In this document: positions 51,420 through 60,689 of the stretch, in pieces
Position numbering within the stretch: the first letter of the stretch is position 1
How the letters are laid out: the number at the start of each line of letters is the position of its first letter
Assembly (NCBI GenBank): GCA_900470285.1
Contig: UCAG01000005.1
Span: forward strand, 62,001 to 126,000
Length of the DNA: 64,000 nucleotides
Reading direction: 5' to 3'
From: Hyphomicrobiales bacterium
Lineage (GTDB): Bacteria > Pseudomonadota > Alphaproteobacteria > Rhizobiales > Rhizobiaceae
Program-made: the position numbers and the translations under genes
Notes under the pieces: generated by a model
The model's database searches: none
Seen by the model: the letters and a program-made list of their open reading frames with translations, nothing else
What the model was told of the DNA's origin: nothing

Positions 51420-52634
51420 TTATTTCAGCAAACGACGTATCCAGCCTGTCGCCAGCTCATAGAGCGCATCCATCGACTTATTGCGCAAAGTTCCCTCACT
51501 CACATCCTGCGCTGCAAAGACCGGACGTTCGAGCAATATTTCCTTATCCCGCAGCACTTGAATCCGTCCGATTTCCTGCCCTTTGGAGACCGGTGCCGAT
51601 ACCGGTCCCTGATAAATCACCTGCGAGCGTAGTTTACCTTTGTCCTGAACAGGCACAAGCACGGAAACCGCATCATGAACCACAAGCCCTACCGATCCTT
51701 GCGTTCCGCCATAGAGTGAGCCTTGAGCCACTTCTGTACCCGCAGTAAAAACCGGCAGTTTAACAAAATCATTCATCGCCCAGCGGATCAGCTTTTCAGC
51801 ATCTTCCGTTCTGTCCTGAATGGTTTTGGCTCCGTTCAGCCCGATGAATATGCGCCTTCCGCCGGTTTCAGCGGATGCGACAAAAGAAAAGCCGGAATCC
51901 TTGGTGCCGCCCATGGCCAGCCCATCAGCACCCAGATTTAACCGCAGCAAAGGATTACGATTGCGCTGCATAATATTATTCCACGTAAAGCTTTCCTGCG
52001 CATAAAGCGGATAATATTGCGGATAGGTTTTATGCAGATGCTGCGCGAGTTTCACCATATCGTTCAGTGTTACTTTTTGCGCGGCACCATCCAGTGGCAA
52101 GCCGGTCGGGTTCGCAAAAACGGAGCTTTTTAACCCCAGCTCCTGTGCCCGTTGATTCATTAGCACGGTGAAAGCCTGCTCACTGCCGCTCATACCCTCC
52201 GCCAGTACAATCGCGCCGTCATTGGCGGATTGCACTGTAATGCCCTGTATCAGGTCATTGACTGTCAGCTGTGATTTGATTTTGGCAAACATTGTTGCCG
52301 TACCCGAAGGTGCACCACCGGTGCGCCACGCATGTTCACTGACTGTAAAACTGGCTTCCGGCTGCAATTTTCCGGTTGTCAGCGCATGAAATGCAACTTC
52401 CGCAGTCATCAGCTTCGCCAAAGAGGCTGGCGGAAACGGTGCATCGGCTTTGCGCGCGAATAATACGCTGCCTGTATCGGAATCGAACAACAAAACCTGT
52501 TCGGACTTCACCGCAAATGGCGGCTCGGCACTTTGCGCATGAGATAGTATAAACTGGCTCATTATCAGCACAGCAGCAAAATGCAGCTTTCCTGCAAATT
52601 TTGTCTTTTCGTATGTGCCGGTAAAGCAGGCCAC
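51420..52634 (-). CDS. D-alanyl-D-alanine carboxypeptidase homologue (PBP5/DacF-like), KTG motif altered
   Basis: A 404-residue exported penicillin-binding-protein-5-like enzyme that trims peptidoglycan side chains. A signal peptide ([18 protein letters not shown]) and the catalytic SxxK (PASLAKLMT) and SxN (VQSANDG) motifs are present. Where the family has DGIKTG, this protein reads [13 protein letters not shown], so the KTG lysine and threonine are replaced by Ala and Met. A PBP5-type C-terminal domain and an amphipathic membrane-anchor helix ([14 protein letters not shown]) follow. The GTG start has CGGAG before it. Activity is therefore doubtful or the motif has shifted. Order rlpA, this gene, tmk, holB on one strand. 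Confidence 0.88.
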   Translation of the reverse strand: MACFTGTYEKTKFAGKLHFAAVLIMSQFILSHAQSAEPPFAVKSEQVLLFDSDTGSVLFARKADAPFPPASLAKLMTAEVAFHALTTGKLQPEASFTVSEHAWRTGGAPSGTATMFAKIKSQLTVNDLIQGITVQSANDGAIVLAEGMSGSEQAFTVLMNQRAQELGLKSSVFANPTGLPLDGAAQKVTLNDMVKLAQHLHKTYPQYYPLYAQESFTWNNIMQRNRNPLLRLNLGADGLAMGGTKDSGFSFVASAETGGRRIFIGLNGAKTIQDRTEDAEKLIRWAMNDFVKLPVFTAGTEVAQGSLYGGTQGSVGLVVHDAVSVLVPVQDKGKLRSQVIYQGPVSAPVSKGQEIGRIQVLRDKEILLERPVFAAQDVSEGTLRNKSMDALYELATGWIRRLLK

Positions 52635-52715
52635 CTTGTTCTCCGGTTGTGATTTCTCTCTGTAACAGACTCAAAAATAGTTCACGATGATTGACGATCA
52701 ATGAAGCTGAAACAA

Positions 52716-52740
52716 AAACGTCCGGCAAAGCCGGACGTTT
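52716..52740 (-). terminator. Terminator of rlpA
   Basis: A perfect 11-bp stem AAACGTCCGGC/GCCGGACGTTT (52716–52726 with 52730–52740) with a three-base loop and a T5 run on the minus strand. The carboxypeptidase gene that follows needs its own promoter within 52635–52715. Confidence 0.9.
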
Positions 52741-52768
52741 AAACAAGACGTATGAGATTACAGAAGAT

Positions 52769-53968
52769 TTACTCGGCACGCACCACAAAGGCATCACTTG
52801 CACCGGCAGCCCATGCTGCCTGTAATAACGCGTCATTATTGCCGCTGCGCGATTTTGCAGTCAGGCTGTACAAGTCGCCCTGGGCCTGCGGGGTCATGCT
52901 GCTGCTGATTGTTCCGATATTTTTAAGCGCTGAGGCTATACGGTCTGCCTCATCCTTGCTGCTGAAAGTACCGAGATCAACAAACTCACCCTGCTCTGCA
53001 CCGGCCTGCAGATATTTTGCGGCCTGCGCATTGCGCCATTCGGCAGAGGCTGAATCCGGCATCAGCACTTTGGAATAAACAGCCTCATTGGCTTGAGCGA
53101 TGCGGTTTCCGGCATAGGCACTGACCAGAATATCATTCTGTGCGGAAGCATAGAGACCATATGGCTTATCCAGCGGCACAGGGATAACGCTCGGAAGCGC
53201 AGGTGCAGCACCGTCAGCATATCCGAAAGGCAATTCCGGTTGCGTGGAAATCTGGTCAAATGCGCTGGCAGCACCTTGTTCTGCCCGGTTTGGCGCAGAT
53301 GTCGGTGTCGGCCCGTTCATGGCCATCATCACACCTGTTGCAGGCTGGCCAATATTGTCACCGCCTGCCGGACGGTAAGAGGCGAGCAGGAATGCATCAT
53401 CCTGTCCATGCAAAGGTGCGCGGCCAACATATTCGACTTTAACATTCGCGGTGCCGTGATGCTTGTAATCCAGCATTTCAGCCGCTTTTTCCGACATATC
53501 AATGATACGCTCGTTGGAATAAGGGCCACGGTCATTCACGCGTACAATAACTGAACTGCCATTGGCGGTATTGGTGACGCGGGCATAGCTTGGCAGCGGC
53601 ATGGTCGGATGCGCGGCTGTCAGATGGGTCATGTCATAGACTTCGCCATTGGCGGTCAGACGGCCATGAAACGCCGAACCATACCAAGAAGCACGACCGA
53701 CCTTCACATAATTCGGGTCTTCCTTCGGCTTATACCATTTGTCTTTGACTTTATAAGGCTTGCCGACCTGATTACGGCCGCCGCCGCGCGGAATTTTCTT
53801 GCCATTGGCTACACGCGGACTGGCTTTTACGCCATAGACGGATTCTGCAAAATATTCTTTAGAACGCTTTTTCTTCTTCGCTTCCGGCTGAGGAGAAGCA
53901 CAGGCTGTTACCAGCAATCCTACCACGCCAAGACAAAGAATATGTTTCACCCGAGAAGAATGCAGCAT
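52769..53968 (-). CDS. rlpA: RlpA-family septal lipoprotein (DPBB + SPOR)
   Basis: A lipoprotein of about 399 residues. The lipobox LVTACAS gives Cys22 from the start chosen. A double-psi beta-barrel (about 105–195) has the RlpA core GRASWYGSAFHGRLTANGE, VRVNDRGPYSNERIIDMS, including the catalytic-type Asp of RlpA lytic transglycosylases. The C-terminal SPOR domain (about 320–395) binds denuded septal glycan. The Pro/Ala-rich middle is a linker. Start uncertain: ATGs also exist at 53989 and further up to 54061, but the signal peptide fits 53968, which has a G-rich ribosome site. Confidence 0.92.
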   Translation of the reverse strand: MLHSSRVKHILCLGVVGLLVTACASPQPEAKKKKRSKEYFAESVYGVKASPRVANGKKIPRGGGRNQVGKPYKVKDKWYKPKEDPNYVKVGRASWYGSAFHGRLTANGEVYDMTHLTAAHPTMPLPSYARVTNTANGSSVIVRVNDRGPYSNERIIDMSEKAAEMLDYKHHGTANVKVEYVGRAPLHGQDDAFLLASYRPAGGDNIGQPATGVMMAMNGPTPTSAPNRAEQGAASAFDQISTQPELPFGYADGAAPALPSVIPVPLDKPYGLYASAQNDILVSAYAGNRIAQANEAVYSKVLMPDSASAEWRNAQAAKYLQAGAEQGEFVDLGTFSSKDEADRIASALKNIGTISSSMTPQAQGDLYSLTAKSRSGNNDALLQAAWAAGASDAFVVRAE

Positions 53969-54600
53969 CCGGCCCCCGCTCTTGTTCATTGCAACAGGCC
54001 CATGCGGCTGTTTCTGAAATGACTTCATTACGCTACTCAAACCCATCACAAACAACAACATTCAGTCTGCAACAAAACCGGCATTTCCCCTGTCATTTAT
54101 ACCAGTCAGACAATGCCAGCCCGTTACTTGTAAAACGAAACAGTTTCAAAACCTTTATTTCCACTTTTATTCAGAGCGGAAAATGCACAACATTTGGCGA
54201 CTGTTCGCAAGAATTAATTGATAGAATCTTAATAATTCCCGCAAAGCAATCCACAAACCTTGCCCGCCCGGTTTTTCGCCTACATATTTAAGTCCGGTAT
54301 TTGATTTTTAATGTATCTTTTGGGAGATGTTTTCTTTTTTGACAGTTAACGAAACAACGAACCTCATTTAATTAACTTGCTTTATTAACAATGGTTTATT
54401 GCCATGGGATAACGGCAAGAAATCTGTCAGCGCTGCTATTTACCAAGAAACAGTCGCAGCGGATTTCCATAGCCACTCCGGCGTTAACCAAGTTTATATT
54501 TCGCTGGGGACAGATTAAATTCCGTTTTGATCTTTCCTGAAATAAACCACCGTCAGAAATTCTGCGGACTGACATCTGCCCTCTATGAAGGAAAAAGAGT
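53969..54600. other. About 540–630-base intergenic region between rlpA and the MAPEG gene
   Basis: Separates divergent genes. It is AT-rich with short inverted repeats only (TTGCC-N9-GGCAA near 54388–54406). I checked it for a tRNA-like cloverleaf by eye and found none. It should contain the rlpA promoter and the MAPEG leader; nothing else is supported. Confidence 0.4.
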
Positions 54601-55002
54601 TTGAGCACAGAACTGAACCTCGCCGTTGTTATGCTTGTTGTTGCAGTCATTCAGGTTTTGCTTCCTGCATTTTTTCGCAATGGCGAGACGGGGCTGGACT
54701 ATAATGCCGGACCGCGCGATGAGGCAGGACCACCTGTCGGCATTGTCACTGCACGGCTGCAACGGGCGCAGCGCAATCTTTATGAAACCCTGCCCCTGTT
54801 TCTCGCTGCTGTGATTATTGCCCATATTGCCGGCCGCGAAAGCAGCCTCACAGTTGCGGGTGCATGGATCTATGTTATCGGGCGTATCTTTTATATCCCC
54901 GCTTATGCTTTCGGCATAGCTTATGTGCGGAGCCTGATCTGGGCTTTCTCTCTGGCCGGACTTGGCATGATAATTTTGGCGCTGACAGGGCTATTGGCAT
55001 AA
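54601..55002 (+). CDS. MAPEG-family membrane protein
   Basis: A 133-residue protein with four hydrophobic helices. The MAPEG pattern is clear: TARLQRAQRNLYETLPLFLA between helices 1 and 2, then IYVIGRIFYIPAYAFG. Eicosanoid/glutathione enzymes of this family conjugate or isomerise lipids with glutathione; bacterial members are mostly uncharacterised. The start is a TTG at 54601 with GGAAAAAGAG upstream; no ATG is available before the first helix. Stands alone. Confidence 0.85.
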   Translation: MSTELNLAVVMLVVAVIQVLLPAFFRNGETGLDYNAGPRDEAGPPVGIVTARLQRAQRNLYETLPLFLAAVIIAHIAGRESSLTVAGAWIYVIGRIFYIPAYAFGIAYVRSLIWAFSLAGLGMIILALTGLLA

Positions 55003-55203
55003 TATAAATTTATGCAGTGCTAAAATAAAAAACTCTTATTTATAAAGAATTTACGCCAATTCTTGATTTTAATAGGTTTGAAGGAACTATTCCTTTATGT
55101 GGAGGAGAATATCGGGTTGGCCAGTAATTTCTATTCAGCATTTCCAGTCATTAACTGAAAATATTCGGACTACAGCATACGCTCAGGGATATTTGAACAG
55201 ACT

Positions 55204-56004
55204 ATGAAATCAGCTCTTATAAAAGCCTTTATTGTTTCCGCTGCTGCTGCGCTGCTTTGTGTGGCGATTAGCATGATTGTCGGACTTATCCGCAATGAGC
55301 CGGTTGGTACGCTCAGTATCAGCCTGAGTCTGATTTTGCCCCTGATTACTGCTTTTCCGGCCATGACAGTGGTGTTTCACCGTAACGCACAGTTATCCCG
55401 TGCATTTTCTGATCTGGAAAAAGCCCATCATGAATTACAGGCACGCTCCAAAATTGATTATATGACCAACCTCTATAATCGTGAGGCCTTTTTCGAAATG
55501 ATGCGTACTGTCCGTTCCCGTCAGGAGACAGGTGCTTTACTGCTCATCGATGCGGATCATTTTAAAAATATTAATGATAAATACGGCCACACAGTCGGTG
55601 ATCGCGCCTTAAAGCTGATTGCATATGCTTTGCAGAATGTAACCCGTAAGGGCGATCTGGTTGGCCGTGTCGGCGGCGAAGAGTTTTGCGTTTACCTGCC
55701 CAATGCCAGCCGCGCTGCCGCTATCAGCGTTGCCGAGCGCATTCGTGTGGAAATAGAGAATACACCGTTCTATGTGTCCCAGAGCCATGTTGAGCCGCTG
55801 ACAATCAGTGCAGGCGGTGCCCTTGCCCATAAAAGCGACAGCAATTCGCAGATTTTCAGCCGTGCTGACCATTGTCTTTATGAGGCAAAAAATCAGGGCC
55901 GGAACTGCATTGTTTTTGAACCGGCAGAAGCGGGTGAAACAGACACCAAGAAAATTCATCTGATTTCAGATACGGAAGAAAACAGAGACCGGCGCAATTT
56001 CTGA
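55204..56004 (+). CDS. Membrane-anchored diguanylate cyclase (GGDEF)
   Basis: A 266-residue protein with two N-terminal membrane helices (about 5–28 and 35–57) joined by a very short periplasmic turn, then a short coiled linker and a GGDEF domain. The active motif is GGEEF (in VGRVGGEEFCVYLP), with an RKGD inhibitory I-site five residues before. It should make cyclic di-GMP. The sensing part is minimal, so it may respond to membrane state or a partner. Second cyclase in the window after the DosC-like one; no EAL phosphodiesterase is present. Convergent with the GNAT gene, 12 bases apart. Confidence 0.93.
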   Translation: MKSALIKAFIVSAAAALLCVAISMIVGLIRNEPVGTLSISLSLILPLITAFPAMTVVFHRNAQLSRAFSDLEKAHHELQARSKIDYMTNLYNREAFFEMMRTVRSRQETGALLLIDADHFKNINDKYGHTVGDRALKLIAYALQNVTRKGDLVGRVGGEEFCVYLPNASRAAAISVAERIRVEIENTPFYVSQSHVEPLTISAGGALAHKSDSNSQIFSRADHCLYEAKNQGRNCIVFEPAEAGETDTKKIHLISDTEENRDRRNF

Positions 56005-56016
56005 TGTGATTACGCT

Positions 56017-56568
56017 CTATTTCCAGAGCGTGATCACATCCTCAGCTGTAGAGACCGGCGAAAAGCCCATGCGTTGATAGAGTTGCAAAGCGCGCGGACT
56101 ATCCAGCGTATTGGTCTCAAGGCGCAATTTTTCCGGATTATGCGACCATGCAGCGGCGAGAGCTTCGGCAAAGAAGAATTTTGCCAGACCCCGCCCCTGA
56201 TAATCCGGCACCAGCCCGAAATAGAGCAGATCGACACTCTCCGGCAGATTGAGCCGCATTTCAGCAAAACCTGCGGGACAACCATCCACATAGAGCAGCA
56301 ATATGCGTGTTTCATCTGCCTGAATGATCGAGGTAACAGTCTCATCACTCTGCATACGACGTAGCATCCAGTGATGCGGCTTACCGATAACCTCATAAAG
56401 ATAGCGATAGAGATGCACAGGCATATTTTCTGCCAGCATGATTGCCAGCCGGAGACCGGCAGGCAAAGGCACCGCAACATTTAACGGTGCAGCCATTTCC
56501 AGCCGTGTAATATTAACGCTCACTTCATCAGCGAGCGATTTGTGGTCGTTATCCGTAGGATCGCTCAT
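56017..56568 (-). CDS. GNAT-family N-acetyltransferase
   Basis: A 183-residue protein with the acetyl-CoA site ending FGLVPDYQGRGLAKFFFAEA and the C-terminal ALQLYQRMGFSPV typical of GNAT enzymes. The N-terminal 80 residues are not closely matched to a named group. The substrate is unknown. The gene is preceded by a short stem-loop and the alaX stop. It differs clearly from the RimJ-like enzyme at 18815. Confidence 0.85.
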   Translation of the reverse strand: MSDPTDNDHKSLADEVSVNITRLEMAAPLNVAVPLPAGLRLAIMLAENMPVHLYRYLYEVIGKPHHWMLRRMQSDETVTSIIQADETRILLLYVDGCPAGFAEMRLNLPESVDLLYFGLVPDYQGRGLAKFFFAEALAAAWSHNPEKLRLETNTLDSPRALQLYQRMGFSPVSTAEDVITLWK

Positions 56569-56592
56569 AGGGTTCCGATCTTCATTTCAGGA

Positions 56593-56614
56593 CGTGCATA
56601 ATTTATTATGCACG
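56593..56614. terminator. Short hairpin after alaX
   Basis: A 9-bp perfect stem CGTGCATAA/TTATGCACG (56593–56601 with 56606–56614) has a four-base loop but no U-tract. It lies between alaX and the GNAT gene; it may be a weak terminator. Confidence 0.35.
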
Positions 56615-56668
56615 CCCGATAACTCAACTGCTTTGTTTTCCTGATAATGATATGGAAAAGCAGCGATA

Positions 56669-57418
56669 TTATGCCGGAGCCTTACCAAAACGGATACGAT
56701 AGCGGCGGTTCTCTTTGCCTTTTTTCTCAACCTTGCCGATATGAATCTCACCGATTTCGGACGTATTGGCCACATGCGTGCCGCCGCATGGCTGTGAGTC
56801 CACGGAACCATTGTCGCCGATCAGCACTAAGCGGATACGTCCCTGCCCGACCGGCGGACGTACATTTTTGGATTTTACCAGATCAGGATTGGCAGCCAGT
56901 TCTTCATCACTGATCCAGTCTGTGGTGACGGGCGATGCAGCATTGACCATTTCCATCAGCTTTTCGCTCACCTGTTCTTTTGTCAGGTCATTGCCCTGCA
57001 TATCGAAGTCAATGCGGCTGTCATCAATATTGACCGAAGCGCCGGTTACCGGAAACGGACAAATCACGGAAAGCAAATGGCAGGCCGTGTGCATTTGCAT
57101 CAGCTTGAAACGGCGCTCCCAGTCGATCTCTGCAATCAGCTCTTCACCAAGCTGTGGCAGTGTTTCACCTTCCGCAGGTACATGAATGAAATCATTCTTG
57201 GTCGCGCCGTTAACGGTGGTGGCAATCTGAATGATGCTGCCGTCAGCACGGCGCAACAAACCACTGTCACCCGGCTGCCCGCCGGATGTGGCATAGAACA
57301 CAGTCTGATCGAGAATAACACCGCCTTCATCCGTGAGACCGATCACCTTGGCCGGTGTCGCTTTCAGATAAGCATCTTCGCGGAAAAGCGGATTGGTTTC
57401 CAGACTCTGTGTCATCAT
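56669..57418 (-). CDS. alaX: Alanyl-tRNA editing protein AlaX
   Basis: A stand-alone editing factor of about 249 residues that removes Ser or Gly from mischarged tRNA-Ala. It keeps the editing-domain zinc motifs: HTACH (HxxxH) in the middle and CGGTH in SQPCGGTHVANT, plus the N-terminal FYATSGGQPGDSG typical of AlaRS-type editing domains. It is longer than the smallest AlaX forms, type II-like. GAGGGT precedes the tandem ATGs at 57418 and 57415. On the same strand as cysK, which precedes it across a hairpin. Confidence 0.93.
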   Translation of the reverse strand: MMTQSLETNPLFREDAYLKATPAKVIGLTDEGGVILDQTVFYATSGGQPGDSGLLRRADGSIIQIATTVNGATKNDFIHVPAEGETLPQLGEELIAEIDWERRFKLMQMHTACHLLSVICPFPVTGASVNIDDSRIDFDMQGNDLTKEQVSEKLMEMVNAASPVTTDWISDEELAANPDLVKSKNVRPPVGQGRIRLVLIGDNGSVDSQPCGGTHVANTSEIGEIHIGKVEKKGKENRRYRIRFGKAPA

Positions 57419-57467
57419 ACCCTCATGCAAACATTTAAGAAAAAGTCTTTTGCGAGAGGTTTAAAGC

Positions 57468-57503
57468 AGTTTCAGGAAAAGTAAAACCGCTTTTCCTGAA
57501 ACT
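57468..57503 (-). terminator. Hairpin after cysK, terminator-like or RIME-type half
   Basis: A perfect 14-bp stem AGTTTCAGGAAAAG/CTTTTCCTGAAACT (57468–57481 with 57490–57503) lies 37 bases after the cysK stop. Its sequence resembles other rhizobial intergenic palindromes. No strong U-run follows. Confidence 0.55.
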
Positions 57504-57540
57504 ATGATAACAACAAAGAGACCGGGTATTGAACAGGTTT

Positions 57541-58584
57541 TTATGCCTCGTAAGGGACTGCAATGTCTGAACGTGTCAAAAGCCATTGCGGTACAGGCAG
57601 ACCACGCTCTTCAAGGAAGGCTGGATTATACATTTTTGACTGATAACGGTTACCGTAATCAGCCAGAATTGTCACAATCCGTGCGCCTTTGCCGAGATCT
57701 TTCGCCATGCGGATAGCACCGGCAATATTGATAGCCGATGAGCCGCCAAGGCAGAGGCCTTCTTCCTGCACCAGATCAAAAGCGATTTTCAAAGCATCTG
57801 CATCACTGATCTGATAGGCGAAATCCGGTTTGAAATCTTCGAGATTACCGGTGATGCGTCCCTGTCCGATACCTTCCGTGATGGAGGATCCCTCAGCCTT
57901 CAATTCGCCGGTGGTGTAATAGGAATAGAGCGCTGCGCCTTCCGGATCAGCCAGACCGATTTTGATATCTTTGCTGAAACCGCGCAGACCTGCCGCCACA
58001 CCAGCCAGCGTGCCACCGGAACCGACCGCACAAATGAATCCGTCAATTTTACCTTCTGTCTGTTGCCAGATTTCCGGTGCTGTTGTCTCAATATGCGCCT
58101 GACGGTTGATCTGGCTGTCAAACTGGTTTGCCCAGATAGCACCATTCGGCTCGGTTTTGGCCAGTTGCTCGGCCAAGCGGCCGGAAAGCCGAACATAATT
58201 ATTCGGGTTCTTGTAAGGAACAGCCGGAACTTCAATCAGTTCCGCACCGAGAAGTCGCAATGCGTCTTTCTTTTCCTGACTTTGTGTTTCAGGGATAACG
58301 ATGACAGTGCGGTAGCCAAGTGCCTTGGCCACCATGGTCAGGCCGATACCGGTATTTCCGGCAGTTCCTTCCACAATCACACCGCCTTTGCGCAAAAGCC
58401 CGCGTTTTTCTGCATCGCGGATAATATAAAGCGCTGCGCGGTCTTTGACGGACTGTCCCGGATTGGCAAATTCGGCCTTACCGAAAATCTCGCAGCCGGT
58501 GAGTTCTGAAGCTTTATTCAGGCGGATCAGCGGCGTATTGCCGATCGCCTCGATCACAGAATTTGTTACACCTGACTGCACCAT
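57541..58584 (-). CDS. cysK: Cysteine synthase A
   Basis: A PLP enzyme making cysteine from O-acetylserine and sulfide. 347 residues. The PLP lysine lies in NPGQSVKDRAA and the substrate-binding loop in VEGTAGNTGIGL. The glycine-rich phosphate cradle is VGSGGTLAGVA, and the C-terminal segment is TILADYGNRYQSKMYN. Longer than E. coli CysK (323), with a C-terminal extension usual in this order. The start at 58584 (MVQSGVTNSVIEAIGNTPL) fits the family. Followed by alaX on the same strand. Confidence 0.95.
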   Translation of the reverse strand: MVQSGVTNSVIEAIGNTPLIRLNKASELTGCEIFGKAEFANPGQSVKDRAALYIIRDAEKRGLLRKGGVIVEGTAGNTGIGLTMVAKALGYRTVIVIPETQSQEKKDALRLLGAELIEVPAVPYKNPNNYVRLSGRLAEQLAKTEPNGAIWANQFDSQINRQAHIETTAPEIWQQTEGKIDGFICAVGSGGTLAGVAAGLRGFSKDIKIGLADPEGAALYSYYTTGELKAEGSSITEGIGQGRITGNLEDFKPDFAYQISDADALKIAFDLVQEEGLCLGGSSAINIAGAIRMAKDLGKGARIVTILADYGNRYQSKMYNPAFLEERGLPVPQWLLTRSDIAVPYEA

Positions 58585-58695
58585 TATATTTGTCCTTTAA
58601 TTCTGCGCAGAAATACGCATTGCTGCGCCGAACCTATTGTTGCTGAACAGCTTATTCAAGGTACAGTTTTCCGGCAAGTCTGCATCCGACAATAA

Positions 58696-58729
58696 AAAAC
58701 ACCGCCGGAAAGCGTTCCGGCGGTGTTTT
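58696..58729 (-). terminator. Terminator of the DEAD-box helicase gene
   Basis: A perfect 15-bp stem AAAACACCGCCGGAA/TTCCGGCGGTGTTTT (58696–58710 with 58715–58729) with a four-base loop and a T-run on the minus strand, 38 bases after the stop. Confidence 0.9.
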
Positions 58730-58767
58730 ATTTCAGTATTATTCAGAAATTAGGACGAAACAATAAA

Positions 58768-60336
58768 TTAGCTGTTCCAATCCTGACCCGCACGTTTCTT
58801 ATTGCGGTGGAAGGTCTTTTTATTCGCAGGCTTGCCGCTATTGGCCTGACCGGAATTATAACCGGAACCCTGTCCGCTGCGCCCGGAATGATTGCGGTTC
58901 TGACGGCCACGTTCGCCCTGTGCAGGTTTTGCTTCGCGTGGCTTGGCAGGTGCGGCATCATCATAAAGCTCACGCACATCGGAAAAACCAGTGGTGCGCT
59001 GTGGTGCCTTATCCAGATTTTTATACGGGCGCGAGGTCTTGCGCTTGCCGGCTGCGCGCGGATCAGGCTTTGGCCATTCGTGCTCGAAGGTTGGTTTTTC
59101 TGTGCGCTCAGGCAAAGGACCAAACTGCGGCGGTAGGTCTTTCAATGTCAGCTTATTGCGGATAACACGTTCAACAGCTTTGAGCTTTGCATGTTCTGTA
59201 CCGCCGTCATAAAGCGTAATCGCTGCACCGGAGGCACCATTACGACCGGTACGGCCAATACGGTGCACATAGCTTTCCGGCTCATCCGGCAGGTCATAAT
59301 TGATGACATGGCTGATGCCTGGAACGTCAATACCGCGCGCAGCAATATCAGTGGCAATCAGCACACGGACAGAGCGGTCTTTAAAGCCGTTCAGCGCACG
59401 CTGACGGGCGTTCTGCGATTTGTTGCCGTGAATGGCTGCAACGGAATAACCGTCTTTTTCCAGCGTGCGTGTTACCGCATCCGCACCATGTTTGGTGCGG
59501 GTAAAGACAATAACGGTTTCCAGCTTAGGATTGGTCAAAAGGCCGGACAGCGCTTTTTTCTTATCCTTGGTCGGAACGGTATAAACAACCTGTGTAATTT
59601 CAGCTGCAGTTGTACCGGCCGGCGAAACTTCAACACGCACCGGATTACGCAGCAGGCCTTCAGCCAGCGCCACGATTTCCTTAGGCATAGTTGCCGAGAA
59701 CAAAGCAGTCTGACGGTCAGAACGTGTCGCCTTGGCAATGCGCTTCACATCATTGATAAAGCCCATATCCAGCATACGATCGGCTTCGTCCAGCACCAGC
59801 CATTTGGTAGCGGACAGATCAACACATTTATCACGCACCAGATCGGTGAGACGGCCCGGCGTTGCCACCAGAATATCAACACCCGGCACCATTTTGCGCA
59901 CCTGAGAGGCGCGGGAAACACCGCCCAAAATCAATGCGGTTGAAAGATGTGCGCCTTTGGTGAGTACACGAACAGTTTCTTCAATCTGCACAGCCAGTTC
60001 GCGGGTTGGCGCGAGGATCAGAGCGCGACAGGTCTTTGGCAGACGCTTATCGCCGAGTGCCAGAATCTGTTCGATAATCGGCAGGGAGAACGCCGCAGTC
60101 TTGCCGGAGCCGGTCTGCGCGATACCCAGAATGTCTTTGCCCTTCAGCTGGGCTGGCAGGGATTGCTGCTGAATTGGCTTTGGCGAGGTCATGCCCGCTG
60201 CATCCAGATTTTTCAGCAAAAGACCGGTAATGCCCAAAGCGGCAAAGCCGGCATTATCTTCAGTTTTAGCGGCGAAGCCGCTGGTATCCTGAATTTCCGC
60301 AACTGCGGTCAGGTCAGTTTCATTTTGATTTGTCAA
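58768..60336 (-). CDS. DEAD-box ATP-dependent RNA helicase (RhlE-like)
   Basis: A cytoplasmic RNA helicase of about 522 residues. Ordered motifs are the Q motif FAALGITGLLLKNLDAAGM, then KPIQQQSLP, motif I AQTGSGKTAAF, Ia PTRELAVQ, motif II VLDEADRMLDMGF, motif III SATMP, IV/V TDIAARGIDVPG and VI HRIGRTGRNG. A basic Arg/Gly/Lys-rich tail (about 150 residues) ends in HRNKKRAG and suits RNA binding. The start is uncertain: TTG at 60336 is chosen because the earlier ATGs (60390, 60387) add residues unlike the family and no ribosome site is clear. The long leader (60337–60640) is a candidate for cold regulation. Confidence 0.93.
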   Translation of the reverse strand: MTNQNETDLTAVAEIQDTSGFAAKTEDNAGFAALGITGLLLKNLDAAGMTSPKPIQQQSLPAQLKGKDILGIAQTGSGKTAAFSLPIIEQILALGDKRLPKTCRALILAPTRELAVQIEETVRVLTKGAHLSTALILGGVSRASQVRKMVPGVDILVATPGRLTDLVRDKCVDLSATKWLVLDEADRMLDMGFINDVKRIAKATRSDRQTALFSATMPKEIVALAEGLLRNPVRVEVSPAGTTAAEITQVVYTVPTKDKKKALSGLLTNPKLETVIVFTRTKHGADAVTRTLEKDGYSVAAIHGNKSQNARQRALNGFKDRSVRVLIATDIAARGIDVPGISHVINYDLPDEPESYVHRIGRTGRNGASGAAITLYDGGTEHAKLKAVERVIRNKLTLKDLPPQFGPLPERTEKPTFEHEWPKPDPRAAGKRKTSRPYKNLDKAPQRTTGFSDVRELYDDAAPAKPREAKPAQGERGRQNRNHSGRSGQGSGYNSGQANSGKPANKKTFHRNKKRAGQDWNS

Positions 60337-60644
60337 AATATAAGCTTTCGATATGCGCCGCCGGTCGGGAGAACCGGACACACGCATCATCAGACCACCA
60401 TGCGCAGCTGGCAATCCGGAAACAAATTTTTATACGACGAAGCGCCGGAACATTGATGTTCTCACGCGACTTGCGCTGCCGTATCCGGCACGGAATGACC
60501 GGATTATTTCACCTCTTCATGAGGCAAAGTTTCAAGACGCAACGAAGTCCAGCATGGAAAGCCCTAATGCAATATCTCGCATCAGACCCAAGCGCCTAAC
60601 CTGCATATGGGCGCTTTCGTGTTAAAAAGCAAATGAAATAAACA

Positions 60645-60678
60645 GCAGTGTCCTATGCAAATAAACATAGGACACTGC
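60645..60678 (-). terminator. Terminator-like hairpin after ilvA
   Basis: A perfect 13-bp stem GCAGTGTCCTATG/CATAGGACACTGC (60645–60657 with 60666–60678) with an 8-base loop, 11 bases after the ilvA stop. On the minus strand it is followed by TGTTTATTTCATTT, a moderate U-tract. Confidence 0.7.
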
Positions 60679-60689
60679 TTAAACCTTCA

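Noticed and set aside
54062-54600. Possible tRNA near rlpA
   Set aside because: No acceptor/T-arm pattern (GGTTCRANTCC-like) could be found on either strand; only short inverted repeats.
60353-60625. 90-codon plus-strand frame before the helicase gene
   Set aside because: Arg/Pro/Thr-rich composition typical of chance frames; lies in the helicase leader and has no ribosome site.
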